From Maribacter litoralis (GTDB lineage: Bacteria > Bacteroidota > Bacteroidia > Flavobacteriales > Flavobacteriaceae), in NCBI RefSeq assembly GCF_003075045.1, contig NZ_QCZD01000008.1, positions 1 to 64,000 on the forward strand: a stretch of DNA of 64,000 bases. Direction: 5' to 3'. The notes under the pieces are model-generated. The model saw only the letters and a list, made by a program, of their open reading frames with translations. It was not told the DNA's origin and ran no database searches. The position numbers and the translations under genes are program-made. Below, in pieces: positions 26,038-35,129 of the stretch (its first letter is position 1; every line of letters starts with the position of its first letter).

Positions 26038-27705
26038 TTATTTGGCTTTTTTACCTCTAACTGTTTTGTTTTTTGTTTTCGACTTAGAGCCAACTCTAGA
26101 CATTGCACATCTAAACCCTATATAATCCGTAGCCATGTACTGCGGTAAATATCTTCTTTGTGCAGGATCTAACCAGTATGCTCTGTCTCTCCATGAGCCA
26201 CCTTTGTAAACTCTAACTTCATCGTTGATCAAAGTGGTTCTGTTGTTAGATGAATCGTAGCCTTTTATTAGATTTCCTAAAGAATCTCTTTCAACTGAGT
26301 GTTTTGGAGAGTTGTACATTTTGTCTTTAGTATCTTCTTCTTCATCGCTAAATCTATCGTAGAACCTTGAAGAGCCTGCGTCACCATCTCTATAACCTCG
26401 GTTATCACTTGAAGAGAAATTAGTTCTTAAATAAGTTTCTTCTTCATCTACAGGAACCATTTTTATTTCTCCTGGCAAGTTTACGGCTACTACTTTTCCA
26501 TTAGGTAAAGTATCATAGACAATTGAATCTCTTAAAATGTTGACTTTGCCATCTTCGCCTATGGCACTTTTCATGTAAATATTTCCTCTATAATAGTTGA
26601 AATCACTTACTTCGTCATCAACTATTGGACGATAAACATCAGCTACCCATTCGGCAACGTTACCTGCCATGTCGTAAAGACCTAAATCATTTGGCTTGTA
26701 TGACATAACTTCGGCAGTAATATCGGCACCATCATCAGACCATCCAGCAATTCCGCCGTAATCACCTTTTCCTTGCTTAAAGTTGGCTAATTGATCTCCG
26801 CGACCTACACGTTGTCCGTTACGGGTATAATCACCTTCCCAAGGATATTTTTTTCTACCTCTGTAGTTGTTGTATTCTCTCTGTCCAACTTGAGCTTGAG
26901 CAGCATACTCCCATTCCGTTTCGGTAGGTAGTCTATATTCTGGCATAATGATACCACTGCTTCTTTTTGCAAAAGTAGATACACTATCTTTTTTCTTTTT
27001 ACCTTGTAATGAATCTATTTGACCATTGTACACAGATTCAGGTCTGTTTAAGTAAGCCTCTGTGCTAAAGGTACCTTGTACTTCGCCGGTAGCAGCTTGG
27101 TATTTTGCATCTTCAGACAAATAACCTTCTCTTTCTAACATAACTTCGTTTACACGATCTGTTCTCCATTCGGCAAATTGTGTAGCTTGAATCCAGTTTA
27201 CTCCAACTACTGGGTATTCTGCATATGCAGGATGTCTAAGGTAGTTGTTTGTCATGGTTTCATTAAAACCTAATCTGTTTCTCCATACCAAAGTATCTGG
27301 CAACGCACCTACATAAATGTTGGTGTATTTAGGATTTTCAGGTGGGTATACGCTTTTTAAATAGTCAAGGTATTCCAAGTACATTACATTGGTTACCTCT
27401 GTCTCGTCCATATAAAAAGACTGAACATGTTGAGAAGTAGGTGTGTTGTTCCAGTCATGCATAACGTCATCTTGAACCTTACCTTTGGTAAACGTTCCTC
27501 CTTCAACAAATACTAATCCAGGAGCCGTTTCTTGCTCTTTAAAATCGGTATTGTATTGAAAACCACCTTCCTTGGCATTTATTTTCCAACCTGTAGCTCT
27601 AGAGGTATTTTTAGAAGAAGATGAAGATTTTGAACAGCTACTTACTGTAAAGCCTCCTACTATAACCGTGCATGAGAGTACAACTTTTACTAAATGTTTT
27701 TTCAT
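26038..27705 (-). CDS. gldJ: gliding motility lipoprotein GldJ
   Basis: 555 aa, near the length of the F. johnsoniae protein. The signal peptide ends at lipobox VSSC (Cys24) and a Ser-rich stretch follows. The body is an FGE-sulfatase-type fold without a known catalytic role: EGGTFTKG near 69, YMDETEVTN near 97, RLPTETEWEYAAQAQVG near 257, DMAGNVAEWVAD near 344, and KGGSWRDRAYWLDPAQRRY near 505. GldJ is a component of the gliding and type IX secretion apparatus, required for stability of GldK. The very basic C-terminal tail (KSKTKNKTVRGKKAK) matches the family. It diverges from porV across a 440-bp spacer. Confidence 0.95.
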   Translation of the reverse strand: MKKHLVKVVLSCTVIVGGFTVSSCSKSSSSSKNTSRATGWKINAKEGGFQYNTDFKEQETAPGLVFVEGGTFTKGKVQDDVMHDWNNTPTSQHVQSFYMDETEVTNVMYLEYLDYLKSVYPPENPKYTNIYVGALPDTLVWRNRLGFNETMTNNYLRHPAYAEYPVVGVNWIQATQFAEWRTDRVNEVMLEREGYLSEDAKYQAATGEVQGTFSTEAYLNRPESVYNGQIDSLQGKKKKDSVSTFAKRSSGIIMPEYRLPTETEWEYAAQAQVGQREYNNYRGRKKYPWEGDYTRNGQRVGRGDQLANFKQGKGDYGGIAGWSDDGADITAEVMSYKPNDLGLYDMAGNVAEWVADVYRPIVDDEVSDFNYYRGNIYMKSAIGEDGKVNILRDSIVYDTLPNGKVVAVNLPGEIKMVPVDEEETYLRTNFSSSDNRGYRDGDAGSSRFYDRFSDEEEDTKDKMYNSPKHSVERDSLGNLIKGYDSSNNRTTLINDEVRVYKGGSWRDRAYWLDPAQRRYLPQYMATDYIGFRCAMSRVGSKSKTKNKTVRGKKAK

Positions 27706-28145
27706 AATTAGGACTTGAGTTCAATTGTCATATTAACCAGTAGTTTGGTTCCTAATTAATATGATACTGTAATTTCTTTTAATTTGTTTGTCACTTTCGC
27801 TCAATAGAACGGTGTTTTCATGAGATTATTTTATAATTAAAAATAATTTTGAAAATCTCAAAAAGAACAGCCTGCAAAATTAAGCTCGCTTTAAAGGTTA
27901 AACGCTTAATTTGGTCAAATAGTATGGTTTTAAATAAAACTTTTGGAAAGTGATGATAAGTACTGTAATTCAAATTGAATCAAATGCTAAGCTCAATAAA
28001 ATATAGCATGGAAAATAAAATCTTATAAAAAACTTAACGTTCATGCAAGATAACGGGAAAATGTGCGTTTACATGTAAAATATTAGAGTGGGAAATAGGG
28101 TTATTCCTATATTTCAACTTTATAAATTAAAAGAACAATTCTAAG
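27706..28145. other. divergent promoter region gldJ / porV
   Basis: No gene seen. TATATTTC at 28108-28115 is a near match to the -7 consensus for porV. On the minus strand TAATTTTG (complement of 27875-27882) is an exact -7 match for gldJ. A perfect palindrome TTTACATGTAAA lies at 28068-28079, some 40 bases upstream of the porV -7 box, and could bind a regulator. Confidence 0.5.
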
Positions 28146-29294
28146 ATGAGAAAAATTTCATTAGTTTTCTTTGTATTGATTATCGGTAAGGTGTTTGCAC
28201 AAGATGACCAACGTGTAATAACTACGGCGGTACCATTTCTAACAATAGCTGCAGATGCTAGGTCTGCTGGTATGGGCGATATGGGTGTAGCAACTTCTAC
28301 AGATGCTTTTTCTCAACAATGGAACCCGGCAAAGTTTGCCTTTGCTGAGCAAAAAAATGGTATTGGGGTAAGTTATACTCCTTATTTGGAGAGTATTATT
28401 ACAGATATTTCCTTGCTGAATGCAAGTTTTTACAATAAAATAAACGAACAAAGTGCCTTTGCGGTCAGTTTGCGATATTTTACATTAGGTGAAATTGAAT
28501 TGCGACAGTTTGCAAATGATCCGGGAACTATAGCAAAGCCTAATGAACTTGCATTAGATGGTTCATATTCATTGAAATTAAGTCCTACTTTCTCTATGGC
28601 TGTTGGTGGTAGATACATAAGATCTAATTTGAAATTACCACAAAATGGGTCAGAAGATTCTCAAGCGGCAGGTTCCTTTGCTGTGGACGTAGCTGGTTTC
28701 TATAGGTCTAGAGAGATTGCTTATAATAATTTTGATGGTAGGTGGAGAGCAGGTTTTAACCTTTCTAATATTGGAGGTAAAATTCAATATGATGAAGGCG
28801 GTCAAGAAAACTTTTTACCTAGTAAATTAAGTGTTGGTGGTGGTTTTGATTTTATCTTGGATCAAGATAATGTAATAGGTATTACAACGGAGTTTACGAA
28901 ATTGCTAGTGCCAACCCCACAAGATTTTGATGGTGATGGTGATGTTGATGCTGCGGATAACGACATTTATCAAAATGAAAGTGGATTTAGTGGAATATTT
29001 AATTCCTTTTCCGATGCGCCAGATGGTTTTAGCGAAGAGCTAAAAGAGTTTACTTGGGCATTAGGGGCTGAGTATGTTTACCAAGATGCGTTTATGATAA
29101 GAACCGGCTATTTCAATGAGAGTGAAGAAAAAGGTTCTAGAAAATTCTTTACACTTGGTGCGGGATTCAAATTTAAGGCGGCTCAAGTAGATCTATCTTA
29201 TTTGTTTTCAACGTCTCAGGTACGTAACCCTTTAGAAAATACACTTCGTTTTTCTCTTACCTTTAATTTAGGTGAAGAGTATTATAATGATTAA
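28146..29294 (+). CDS. porV: type IX secretion outer membrane protein PorV
   Basis: 382 aa. Signal peptide ending near VFAQ (residue 19), then a FadL-like barrel. PorV carries proteins bearing T9SS C-terminal signals from the translocon to the PorU sortase. The N-terminal TTAVPFLTIAADARSAGMGD (about 22-41) and ATSTDAFSQQWNPAKFAF segments are hallmarks of this family. A calcium-loop-like DFDGDGDVDAADND insert appears around residue 260. The expected partner porU is not between gldJ and porV here. A perfect terminator follows. Confidence 0.93.
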   Translation: MRKISLVFFVLIIGKVFAQDDQRVITTAVPFLTIAADARSAGMGDMGVATSTDAFSQQWNPAKFAFAEQKNGIGVSYTPYLESIITDISLLNASFYNKINEQSAFAVSLRYFTLGEIELRQFANDPGTIAKPNELALDGSYSLKLSPTFSMAVGGRYIRSNLKLPQNGSEDSQAAGSFAVDVAGFYRSREIAYNNFDGRWRAGFNLSNIGGKIQYDEGGQENFLPSKLSVGGGFDFILDQDNVIGITTEFTKLLVPTPQDFDGDGDVDAADNDIYQNESGFSGIFNSFSDAPDGFSEELKEFTWALGAEYVYQDAFMIRTGYFNESEEKGSRKFFTLGAGFKFKAAQVDLSYLFSTSQVRNPLENTLRFSLTFNLGEEYYND

Positions 29295-29313
29295 GATTTA
29301 AAGAATGACTAAT

Positions 29314-29343
29314 AAAAAAACCTGCAAATTTGCAGGTTTTTTT
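29314..29343 (+). terminator. terminator of porV
   Basis: Perfect inverted repeat: seven A, CCTGCAAATTTGCAGG, seven T. It begins 20 bases after the porV stop and can act in both directions. Confidence 0.92.
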
Positions 29344-29398
29344 ATGCGGTACATTTTTAAGTTGAATTAATATATGTAGATTCATAAATAAAAAAGAA

Positions 29399-29887
29399 AT
29401 GGTAAACAAAAAGAAGATAAGCTTCGATATTACTATATATGACTCCTTTGACGATTTAAAAGAAGAAGATCAAAACTTAATGAACGCCGCTGTAGAAGCT
29501 AGGCATAGGGCGTATGCGCCTTACTCAAGTTTTAATGTGGGAGCTTCTGTTTTGTTAGATAATGGGAAAGTCGTAGAAGGTAATAATCAAGAAAATGCTT
29601 CTTATCCTTCTGGGTTATGTGCTGAAAGGGTAGCGATTTTTTATGCCGGTGCCAATTATCCTGGGGCAAAAATAAAAGCCATAGCCATAACTGCTGCTTC
29701 TTTAAATCATGAGGTTAACGAACCCGCAGCGCCTTGTGGAAATTGTAGACAAGCGATATCGGAATATGAATTTAAGCAAGGGGAATCAATAAAAATTCTA
29801 ATGATGGGTGAAACGGGTAGTATCATTGAGTGTAATTCTTTGGCAGATTTACTACCATTAGGGTTCAATAGCTCGTTTCTTAATTGA
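29399..29887 (+). CDS. cdd: cytidine deaminase
   Basis: 162 aa. Converts cytidine and deoxycytidine to uridine forms in pyrimidine salvage. The zinc site is CAE (74-76, with Glu76 as proton shuttle) and PCGNCRQ (Cys113 and Cys116). The substrate-binding YSSFNVGAS stretch (42-50) is intact. It is longer than the minimal tetrameric enzyme because of an N-terminal extension of about 28 residues, which is common in flavobacteria. It has its own transcript after the porV terminator. Confidence 0.93.
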   Translation: MVNKKKISFDITIYDSFDDLKEEDQNLMNAAVEARHRAYAPYSSFNVGASVLLDNGKVVEGNNQENASYPSGLCAERVAIFYAGANYPGAKIKAIAITAASLNHEVNEPAAPCGNCRQAISEYEFKQGESIKILMMGETGSIIECNSLADLLPLGFNSSFLN

Positions 29888-29997
29888 AAAAACCTTAAAA
29901 AAGTATTGAAATTATACACGTTATATGCTTTATTTGTTAAGCATGTAATTTCTTAATGGAATTGCTTCTTTAATTTTTATCGATTCATTTATATGTG

Positions 29998-30040
29998 TAT
30001 TTTTGCTTTTCTTGGATACATGTGTAGTACTACAAATGTA
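29998..30040 (+). promoter_or_regulatory. pdhA promoter element with adjacent palindrome
   Basis: TATTTTTG at 29998-30005 matches the -7 consensus. Just past the expected start point lies a 24-bp palindrome (30017-30040) with arms TACATGTGTAGT and ACTACAAATGTA, which pair at 11 of 12 positions. This placement suits a repressor site for the pyruvate dehydrogenase genes. Confidence 0.5.
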
Positions 30041-30075
30041 ATCTTTAAAGAAATTTAAACCTTTAGTTAAAATTG

Positions 30076-31074
30076 ATGGAAAAAATCACCAAGGAAACGT
30101 ATTTGAAATGGTATGAAGACATGCTGTTTTGGAGGAAATTTGAGGATAAATTGGCTGCTGTATACATACAGCAGAAGGTAAGAGGATTTTTGCATTTGTA
30201 TAATGGGCAAGAGGCAGTTTTAGCTGGTGCTCTTCATGCAATGGATCTAAGCAAAGACCGTATGATAACTGCATATAGAAACCATGTTCAGCCAATTGGT
30301 ATGGGTGTAGACCCTAAAAAAGTTATGGCAGAGCTTTATGGTAAAGTAACCGGTACTTCTAAAGGTATGGGTGGATCTATGCATATTTTCTCAAAAGAAC
30401 ATCGTTTTCACGGAGGTCATGGTATTGTTGGAGGTCAAATTCCATTAGGTGCAGGTATGGCTTTTGGTGATAAGTATGCCGGAAGAGATAATGTTACCTT
30501 ATGTTATATGGGTGATGGTGCTGTTAGACAAGGTTCTTTGCATGAAACGTTTAACCTTGCTATGTTATGGCAATTGCCGGTAGTTTTTATTTGCGAAAAT
30601 AATGGGTACGCAATGGGTACTTCAGTTGCTAGAACTTCATTCTCTACCGAAATTTGGAAGTTAGGTTTGGGTTATGAAATGCCTTGTGGACCTGTTGATG
30701 GTATGAACCCGGTTACGGTTGCGCAAGAAATGAGTAAGGCTATTGAAAGAGCACGTAGTGGTGGCGGACCTACTTTTCTTGAAATGAAAACGTATAGGTA
30801 TAGAGGTCACTCTATGTCAGATGCGCAACATTATAGAACTAAAGATGAGGTTGAAGAGTATAAAAAGATAGATCCGATTACTCAGGTATTGGATATTATT
30901 AAGGAAAATAAATACGCTACTGACGCAGAAATCAAAGAAATTGACAAAAAAGTAAAATCTTTGGTTAAGGAATGTGAGCAGTTTGCAGAAGAATCAGATT
31001 ATCCACCAGTAAACCAATTATATGATATGGTTTACGAACAAGAGGATTTTCCATTTGTTCAACATAAAATATAA
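30076..31074 (+). CDS. pdhA: pyruvate dehydrogenase E1 component, alpha subunit
   Basis: 332 aa from the ATG. An in-frame TTG one codon earlier is a less likely start. E1 decarboxylates pyruvate with thiamine diphosphate and acetylates the lipoyl arm of E2. The thiamine-diphosphate motif runs from GDGA (about 149) to NNGYAMGT (about 177). The phosphorylation-loop equivalent YRYRGHSMSD (about 238-247) and the N-terminal FEDKLAAVY helix identify the alpha chain. The E2 gene follows 4 bp later. The beta subunit gene (pdhB) is not in this window and must be elsewhere. Confidence 0.95.
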   Translation: MEKITKETYLKWYEDMLFWRKFEDKLAAVYIQQKVRGFLHLYNGQEAVLAGALHAMDLSKDRMITAYRNHVQPIGMGVDPKKVMAELYGKVTGTSKGMGGSMHIFSKEHRFHGGHGIVGGQIPLGAGMAFGDKYAGRDNVTLCYMGDGAVRQGSLHETFNLAMLWQLPVVFICENNGYAMGTSVARTSFSTEIWKLGLGYEMPCGPVDGMNPVTVAQEMSKAIERARSGGGPTFLEMKTYRYRGHSMSDAQHYRTKDEVEEYKKIDPITQVLDIIKENKYATDAEIKEIDKKVKSLVKECEQFAEESDYPPVNQLYDMVYEQEDFPFVQHKI

Positions 31075-31078
31075 TTAA

Positions 31079-32710
31079 ATGGCAATAGTAGTAAATATGC
31101 CCCGTTTGAGCGATACCATGGAAGAGGGTACCGTTGCTAAGTGGTTAAAAAGCGTTGGAGATAAAATAGAAGAAGGAGATATATTAGCTGAAATTGAAAC
31201 TGATAAGGCAACTATGGAGTTTGAATCCTTCAATGAAGGTACTCTATTACATATTGGTATTCAAGAAGGTGATACAGCTCCGGTAGATAGTCTTTTGGCA
31301 ATTATTGGGGATGAAGGTGAAGATATTTCTTCTTTATTAGGTGGAGATATTGCGTCAGAATCAGATGAGGAACCAGCCAAAGAGGAAGTTTCAACTGAAG
31401 AAGAAGAAACTTCTGGAGAAACTGAAATACCTGAAGGTGTTGAAATAGTGAAAATGCCTCGTTTAAGTGACACCATGGAAGAAGGTACTGTGGCTAGTTG
31501 GTTGAAGAAGGTAGGTGATGACGTTGAGGAAGGAGATATTCTTGCTGAAATTGAAACGGATAAGGCTACAATGGAATTTGAGTCTTTCTATACCGGTAAA
31601 TTGTTATATATAGGTATACAAGAAGGTGAGTCTTCTCCTGTAGATGCAGTTTTAGCTGTTATAGGTCCTGAAGGAACAGATGTTGATGCGGTTTTGAGTA
31701 ACAAGTCAGGTGGAAGTAAAAAAAGTTCTAGTACCAAGGCTAAGAAAGAAGAGTCTAAATCTTCTGAATCGACCGATAAAAAAGAAGCTGTTAAATCTGT
31801 TGCCGATAGTGAGCGTATTTTTGCTTCTCCTTTGGCTAAGAAAATTGCGGCGGATAAAGGTATAGATTTGGCCAAAGTTTCCGGTTCTGGAGATAATGGA
31901 AGAATCATAAAAAAGGATATAGAGAATTATACGCCTAGTGCAGCTGCAGCACCTTCTGCTTCGGCAAATGTACAAGCCGAGAATGCGGTAGCTTCTCAAC
32001 CTGTATCTATGGCATTGCCATCTGGTGAAGAAGGTACTGAAGAGGTTAAGAATTCTAATATGCGTAAGGCGATAGCCAAAGCATTGGGCAATTCTAAATT
32101 CAACGCTCCACATTTCTATCTTACCATTGAGGTGGATATGGATAATGCAAAAGCATCAAGAGCACAGATCAATAGTTTGCCAGATACCAAAGTTTCATTC
32201 AATGATATGGTATTGAAGGCTTGTGCAATGGCACTTAAAAAGCATCCGCAGGTTAACACCTCATGGAATGGAGATACAACAAAGTATCATAAGCATATTC
32301 ATATGGGTGTAGCTGTTGCTGTAGATGAAGGTTTGGTAGTACCAGTTGTAAAGCATGCAGATTTGTTAGGTTTAACTCAAATAGGTGGAGCTGTAAAAGA
32401 ATTGGCTGGTAAAGCTAGAAACAAAAAGATTGCTCCATCAGAAATGGAAGGAAGTACATTTACCGTTTCTAATTTAGGGATGTTTGGGATCCTTGAGTTT
32501 ACAAGTATTATCAATCAACCAAATTCGGCAATCCTTTCAGTTGGTGCTATTGTTGAAAAACCAGTTGTTAAGAATGGAGAAATAGTAGTTGGTAACACTA
32601 TGAAGTTGACCCTTGCCTGTGATCACAGAACGGTTGATGGTGCAGTAGGAGCACAATTCCTTCAGACATTAAGATATTATGTAGAAAATCCGGTAACTAT
32701 GCTTGCGTAG
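31079..32710 (+). CDS. pdhC: dihydrolipoamide acetyltransferase (E2) of pyruvate dehydrogenase
   Basis: 543 aa. Two lipoyl domains (about 1-78 and 122-198), each with the ETDKATMEFE lipoylation site (Lys43 and Lys162), are joined by acidic and Ser/Lys linkers. The E1/E3-binding domain spans about 243-280 (FASPLAKKIAADKG ... GRIIKKDIENY). The catalytic domain (about 320-543) ends with CDHRTVDGAVGAQFL, containing the His and Asp of the active site. It forms the core of the complex that makes acetyl-CoA. Operon with pdhA, closed by a terminator. Confidence 0.96.
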   Translation: MAIVVNMPRLSDTMEEGTVAKWLKSVGDKIEEGDILAEIETDKATMEFESFNEGTLLHIGIQEGDTAPVDSLLAIIGDEGEDISSLLGGDIASESDEEPAKEEVSTEEEETSGETEIPEGVEIVKMPRLSDTMEEGTVASWLKKVGDDVEEGDILAEIETDKATMEFESFYTGKLLYIGIQEGESSPVDAVLAVIGPEGTDVDAVLSNKSGGSKKSSSTKAKKEESKSSESTDKKEAVKSVADSERIFASPLAKKIAADKGIDLAKVSGSGDNGRIIKKDIENYTPSAAAAPSASANVQAENAVASQPVSMALPSGEEGTEEVKNSNMRKAIAKALGNSKFNAPHFYLTIEVDMDNAKASRAQINSLPDTKVSFNDMVLKACAMALKKHPQVNTSWNGDTTKYHKHIHMGVAVAVDEGLVVPVVKHADLLGLTQIGGAVKELAGKARNKKIAPSEMEGSTFTVSNLGMFGILEFTSIINQPNSAILSVGAIVEKPVVKNGEIVVGNTMKLTLACDHRTVDGAVGAQFLQTLRYYVENPVTMLA

Positions 32711-32736
32711 TTAAACGATTTTAAAATTGTATATCA

Positions 32737-32768
32737 AAAGCATCCTTTCATCGGGATGCTTTTTTTTA
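32737..32768 (+). terminator. terminator of pdhA-pdhC
   Basis: Arms aaaagcatcc and gggatgctttt around a short loop, then eight T, 27 bases after the pdhC stop. Confidence 0.9.
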
Positions 32769-32794
32769 TCTTTAGATTTTAATCGAAAAATTTT

Positions 32795-33844
32795 ATGAAA
32801 CAAATACTAATTGTATTTCTAGGTATTTTGATGCTCGCTTGCGGAGGCACAAAAGTGGATCAATCAACAATATTAAATCCTACCAACCCAAAAGGAGTAA
32901 ACGGAGCTGTAGTGTCAGAATCTGAAGTGATAAAGGATAACGGTGGTGTAAGTGCTGTAACATCTACGGTGGTAGCGAATTCTACACCCGAAGATATTGA
33001 ACAATTGATGGTGTTTTTAACTTCAGATGATTTACAAGGTAGAGATACCGGTAGTGAAGGTATTTCTAAAGCTGCCGACTTTATTCAAAATGTGTTCGAA
33101 AACAATAATATTAAACCATACTTTTCGACATACAGGGATACTTTAGAAAACTATAGTGGAGGTGCAGCTTATAATATAGTAGGCTTTTTGCCAGGATCAG
33201 ATTCAGATTTAAAAAATGAGTTTGTTATTATAGGTGCACATTATGATCATATAGGAATGATTAGTGGAGATGATAGTGATACTATTGCCAATGGCGCAAA
33301 TGATAATGCTTCAGGTACTACAGCAGTTTTGGAATTTGCAAAATATTTCGGAAAGTTAAGAAACAATAAGCGTAGTATTATTTTTGCATTATTTTCTGCC
33401 GAAGAAAAGGGCTTGCTAGGGTCAAAACATTTAGCGAGTAAATTAAAATCGAAGAATATTGATTTATATGCCATGCTAAACTTTGAAATGATCGGTGTGC
33501 CCATGGTGGGTAAAGACCATAGTCTATATTTAACAGGGCATGAACTGTCTAATCTTGCTGAAATCAGCAATGAATATGCGCAAAAGAATTTAGTGGGGTT
33601 CTTGCCAAAAGCCAAAGAATTTAATCTATTTAGACGTTCTGATAATGCTCCTTTTCATGATGAGTTCAATGTACCGGCTCAGACCTATAGTTCGTTTGAC
33701 TTTACTAATTTTGGAGAATATCATAAAGTAGGCGATGAAGTATCATTGATCAATTTTAATTTTATGTCAGATATTATAAATGAGGTTAAGCCTATGTTGA
33801 AAGGTATAATTAATGCTCCTTCAAAAGAAATTAAATATAACTAA
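32795..33844 (+). CDS. M28-family zinc peptidase lipoprotein
   Basis: 349 aa. Lipobox LMLAC (Cys16). The catalytic domain (about 60-340) has the M28 zinc ligands: GAHYDHIG (His and Asp near 150), GANDNASGT (Asp near 169), SAEEKGLLGS (Glu pair near 205), NFEMIG (near 230) and FHDEFN (His near 288). It likely trims peptides as an aminopeptidase in the periplasm or at the surface. The stop codon overlaps the next start (TAATG), so it is co-transcribed with the SDR gene. Confidence 0.9.
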   Translation: MKQILIVFLGILMLACGGTKVDQSTILNPTNPKGVNGAVVSESEVIKDNGGVSAVTSTVVANSTPEDIEQLMVFLTSDDLQGRDTGSEGISKAADFIQNVFENNNIKPYFSTYRDTLENYSGGAAYNIVGFLPGSDSDLKNEFVIIGAHYDHIGMISGDDSDTIANGANDNASGTTAVLEFAKYFGKLRNNKRSIIFALFSAEEKGLLGSKHLASKLKSKNIDLYAMLNFEMIGVPMVGKDHSLYLTGHELSNLAEISNEYAQKNLVGFLPKAKEFNLFRRSDNAPFHDEFNVPAQTYSSFDFTNFGEYHKVGDEVSLINFNFMSDIINEVKPMLKGIINAPSKEIKYN

Positions 33845-34524
33845 TGAAATTTATTGTTGTTACAGGTACAAGTAGGGGTATTGGCTTTGAATTAAGTAAA
33901 TTATTGGCAGACGCAGGTTATAACGTGTTGGCACTTTCAAGAAATGAAGAGCCTATAAAAAGTATTGCACATAAAAACATTACAGCATTTCCATTTGATG
34001 TTTCCTCTATAGAAGATAGAGAAAAGGTTTCCAAGTATTTAAAGGGTGAAAATGGAAAAGTTATAGCCCTCATAAACAATGCGGGTAAATTAATAAACAA
34101 GCCATTTTTGGAAATTACGGAAGATGAGTTTAAATCAGTTTATGATGTAAATGTATTTGGAGTAGCTTCAATGACGAAGTTGATTGTACCGTTTATGGAT
34201 GACGACGGTCATGTACTTACTATCAGTTCTATGGGAGGTATCCAAGGAAGTGCCAAATTTCCAGGGCTTTCGGCATACAGCTCTAGTAAAGGGGCCGTGT
34301 TGACTTTAACCGAGTTGTTAGCTGAAGAATTTAAGGAGTCTGGTCCCTCATTTAATGCACTCGCCTTAGGAGCGGTTCAAACTGAAATGTTAGAAGAAGC
34401 TTTTCCGGGATATAAAGCACCGGTCAGTGCAAAAGAAATGGCGGAATATGTAATGGATTTTGCTTTAAAAGGGCAAAAAATGTATAATGGTAAAGTTTTG
34501 CAGGTAAGCAGTAGTACTCCTTAA
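33844..34524 (+). CDS. short-chain dehydrogenase/reductase
   Basis: 226 aa. Classical SDR layout: cofactor-binding TGTSRGIGFEL (7-17), NNAG (about 78-81), Ser near 127 (TISSMGG) and catalytic YSSSKG (about 143-148). The substrate is unknown. Translationally coupled to the peptidase gene upstream and followed at once by the SprT-like gene. The Arg in TSRG suggests NADPH, but this is not firm. Confidence 0.88.
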   Translation: MKFIVVTGTSRGIGFELSKLLADAGYNVLALSRNEEPIKSIAHKNITAFPFDVSSIEDREKVSKYLKGENGKVIALINNAGKLINKPFLEITEDEFKSVYDVNVFGVASMTKLIVPFMDDDGHVLTISSMGGIQGSAKFPGLSAYSSSKGAVLTLTELLAEEFKESGPSFNALALGAVQTEMLEEAFPGYKAPVSAKEMAEYVMDFALKGQKMYNGKVLQVSSSTP

Positions 34525-34525
34525 A

Positions 34526-35128
34526 ATGCAGCAAACGTTAGCTAAATATCTTCCAGAATTGGCGGTTAGTCCATGTTTTGAACTAATTAAGGATAGTCAG
34601 GTGCATTTAAAAATTGTAAATGAGCGTGTAACAAGGCATGGAGACTATAGAAGAAGAAAAGATGGTAAACATCAGATTACGGTTAATGCTTCATTAAATA
34701 AATATCGGTTCTTAATTACTTTAATACACGAGATTGCCCACTTAATTGCTTTTGAGAAGTATGGTAGAAATATAAAGCCACATGGTGTTGAATGGAAAAA
34801 AACATTTCAATATTTGATGCTTCCATTTATCCGTCCAGAGATTTTTCCTTCTCAATTATTGCCCTTGTTGGCAAATCACTTTAAGAACCCTAAAGCTAGT
34901 AGTAGTACAGACGCACGCTTATCAATAGCTTTAAAACAGTTCGACGAACAACAATCAGATAAATCTTACGTTTACGAATTACCAATAGGATGTGTTTTTC
35001 GCATTTATAATGGTAAACTTTTTAAGAAAGGTAATAAGCGAACCAAGCGTTACGAGTGTATTGAGGTATCTTCGGGAAGGGTATTTCTTTTTCAACCTAA
35101 TGCAGAAGTAGAATTAATAAAAAGCTGA
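34526..35128 (+). CDS. SprT-like zinc metalloprotein
   Basis: 200 aa. The zinc-metallopeptidase motif is HEIAH (68-72), with a further His near 86 (KPHGVEWKK) as the likely third ligand. This matches the SprT-like domain family. The C-terminal part contains a basic stretch (KKGNKRTKRYECIEV) where many SprT proteins carry a zinc ribbon, but the cysteines here are too few for one. Function in bacteria is poorly defined. It lies one base after the SDR gene and one base before the guanylyltransferase gene. Confidence 0.82.
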   Translation: MQQTLAKYLPELAVSPCFELIKDSQVHLKIVNERVTRHGDYRRRKDGKHQITVNASLNKYRFLITLIHEIAHLIAFEKYGRNIKPHGVEWKKTFQYLMLPFIRPEIFPSQLLPLLANHFKNPKASSSTDARLSIALKQFDEQQSDKSYVYELPIGCVFRIYNGKLFKKGNKRTKRYECIEVSSGRVFLFQPNAEVELIKS

Positions 35129-35129
35129 C

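Noticed and set aside
31588-32113. Minus-strand frames opposite pdhC
   Set aside because: They overlap a well-conserved E2 gene, lack recognisable motifs and have shadow-like composition.
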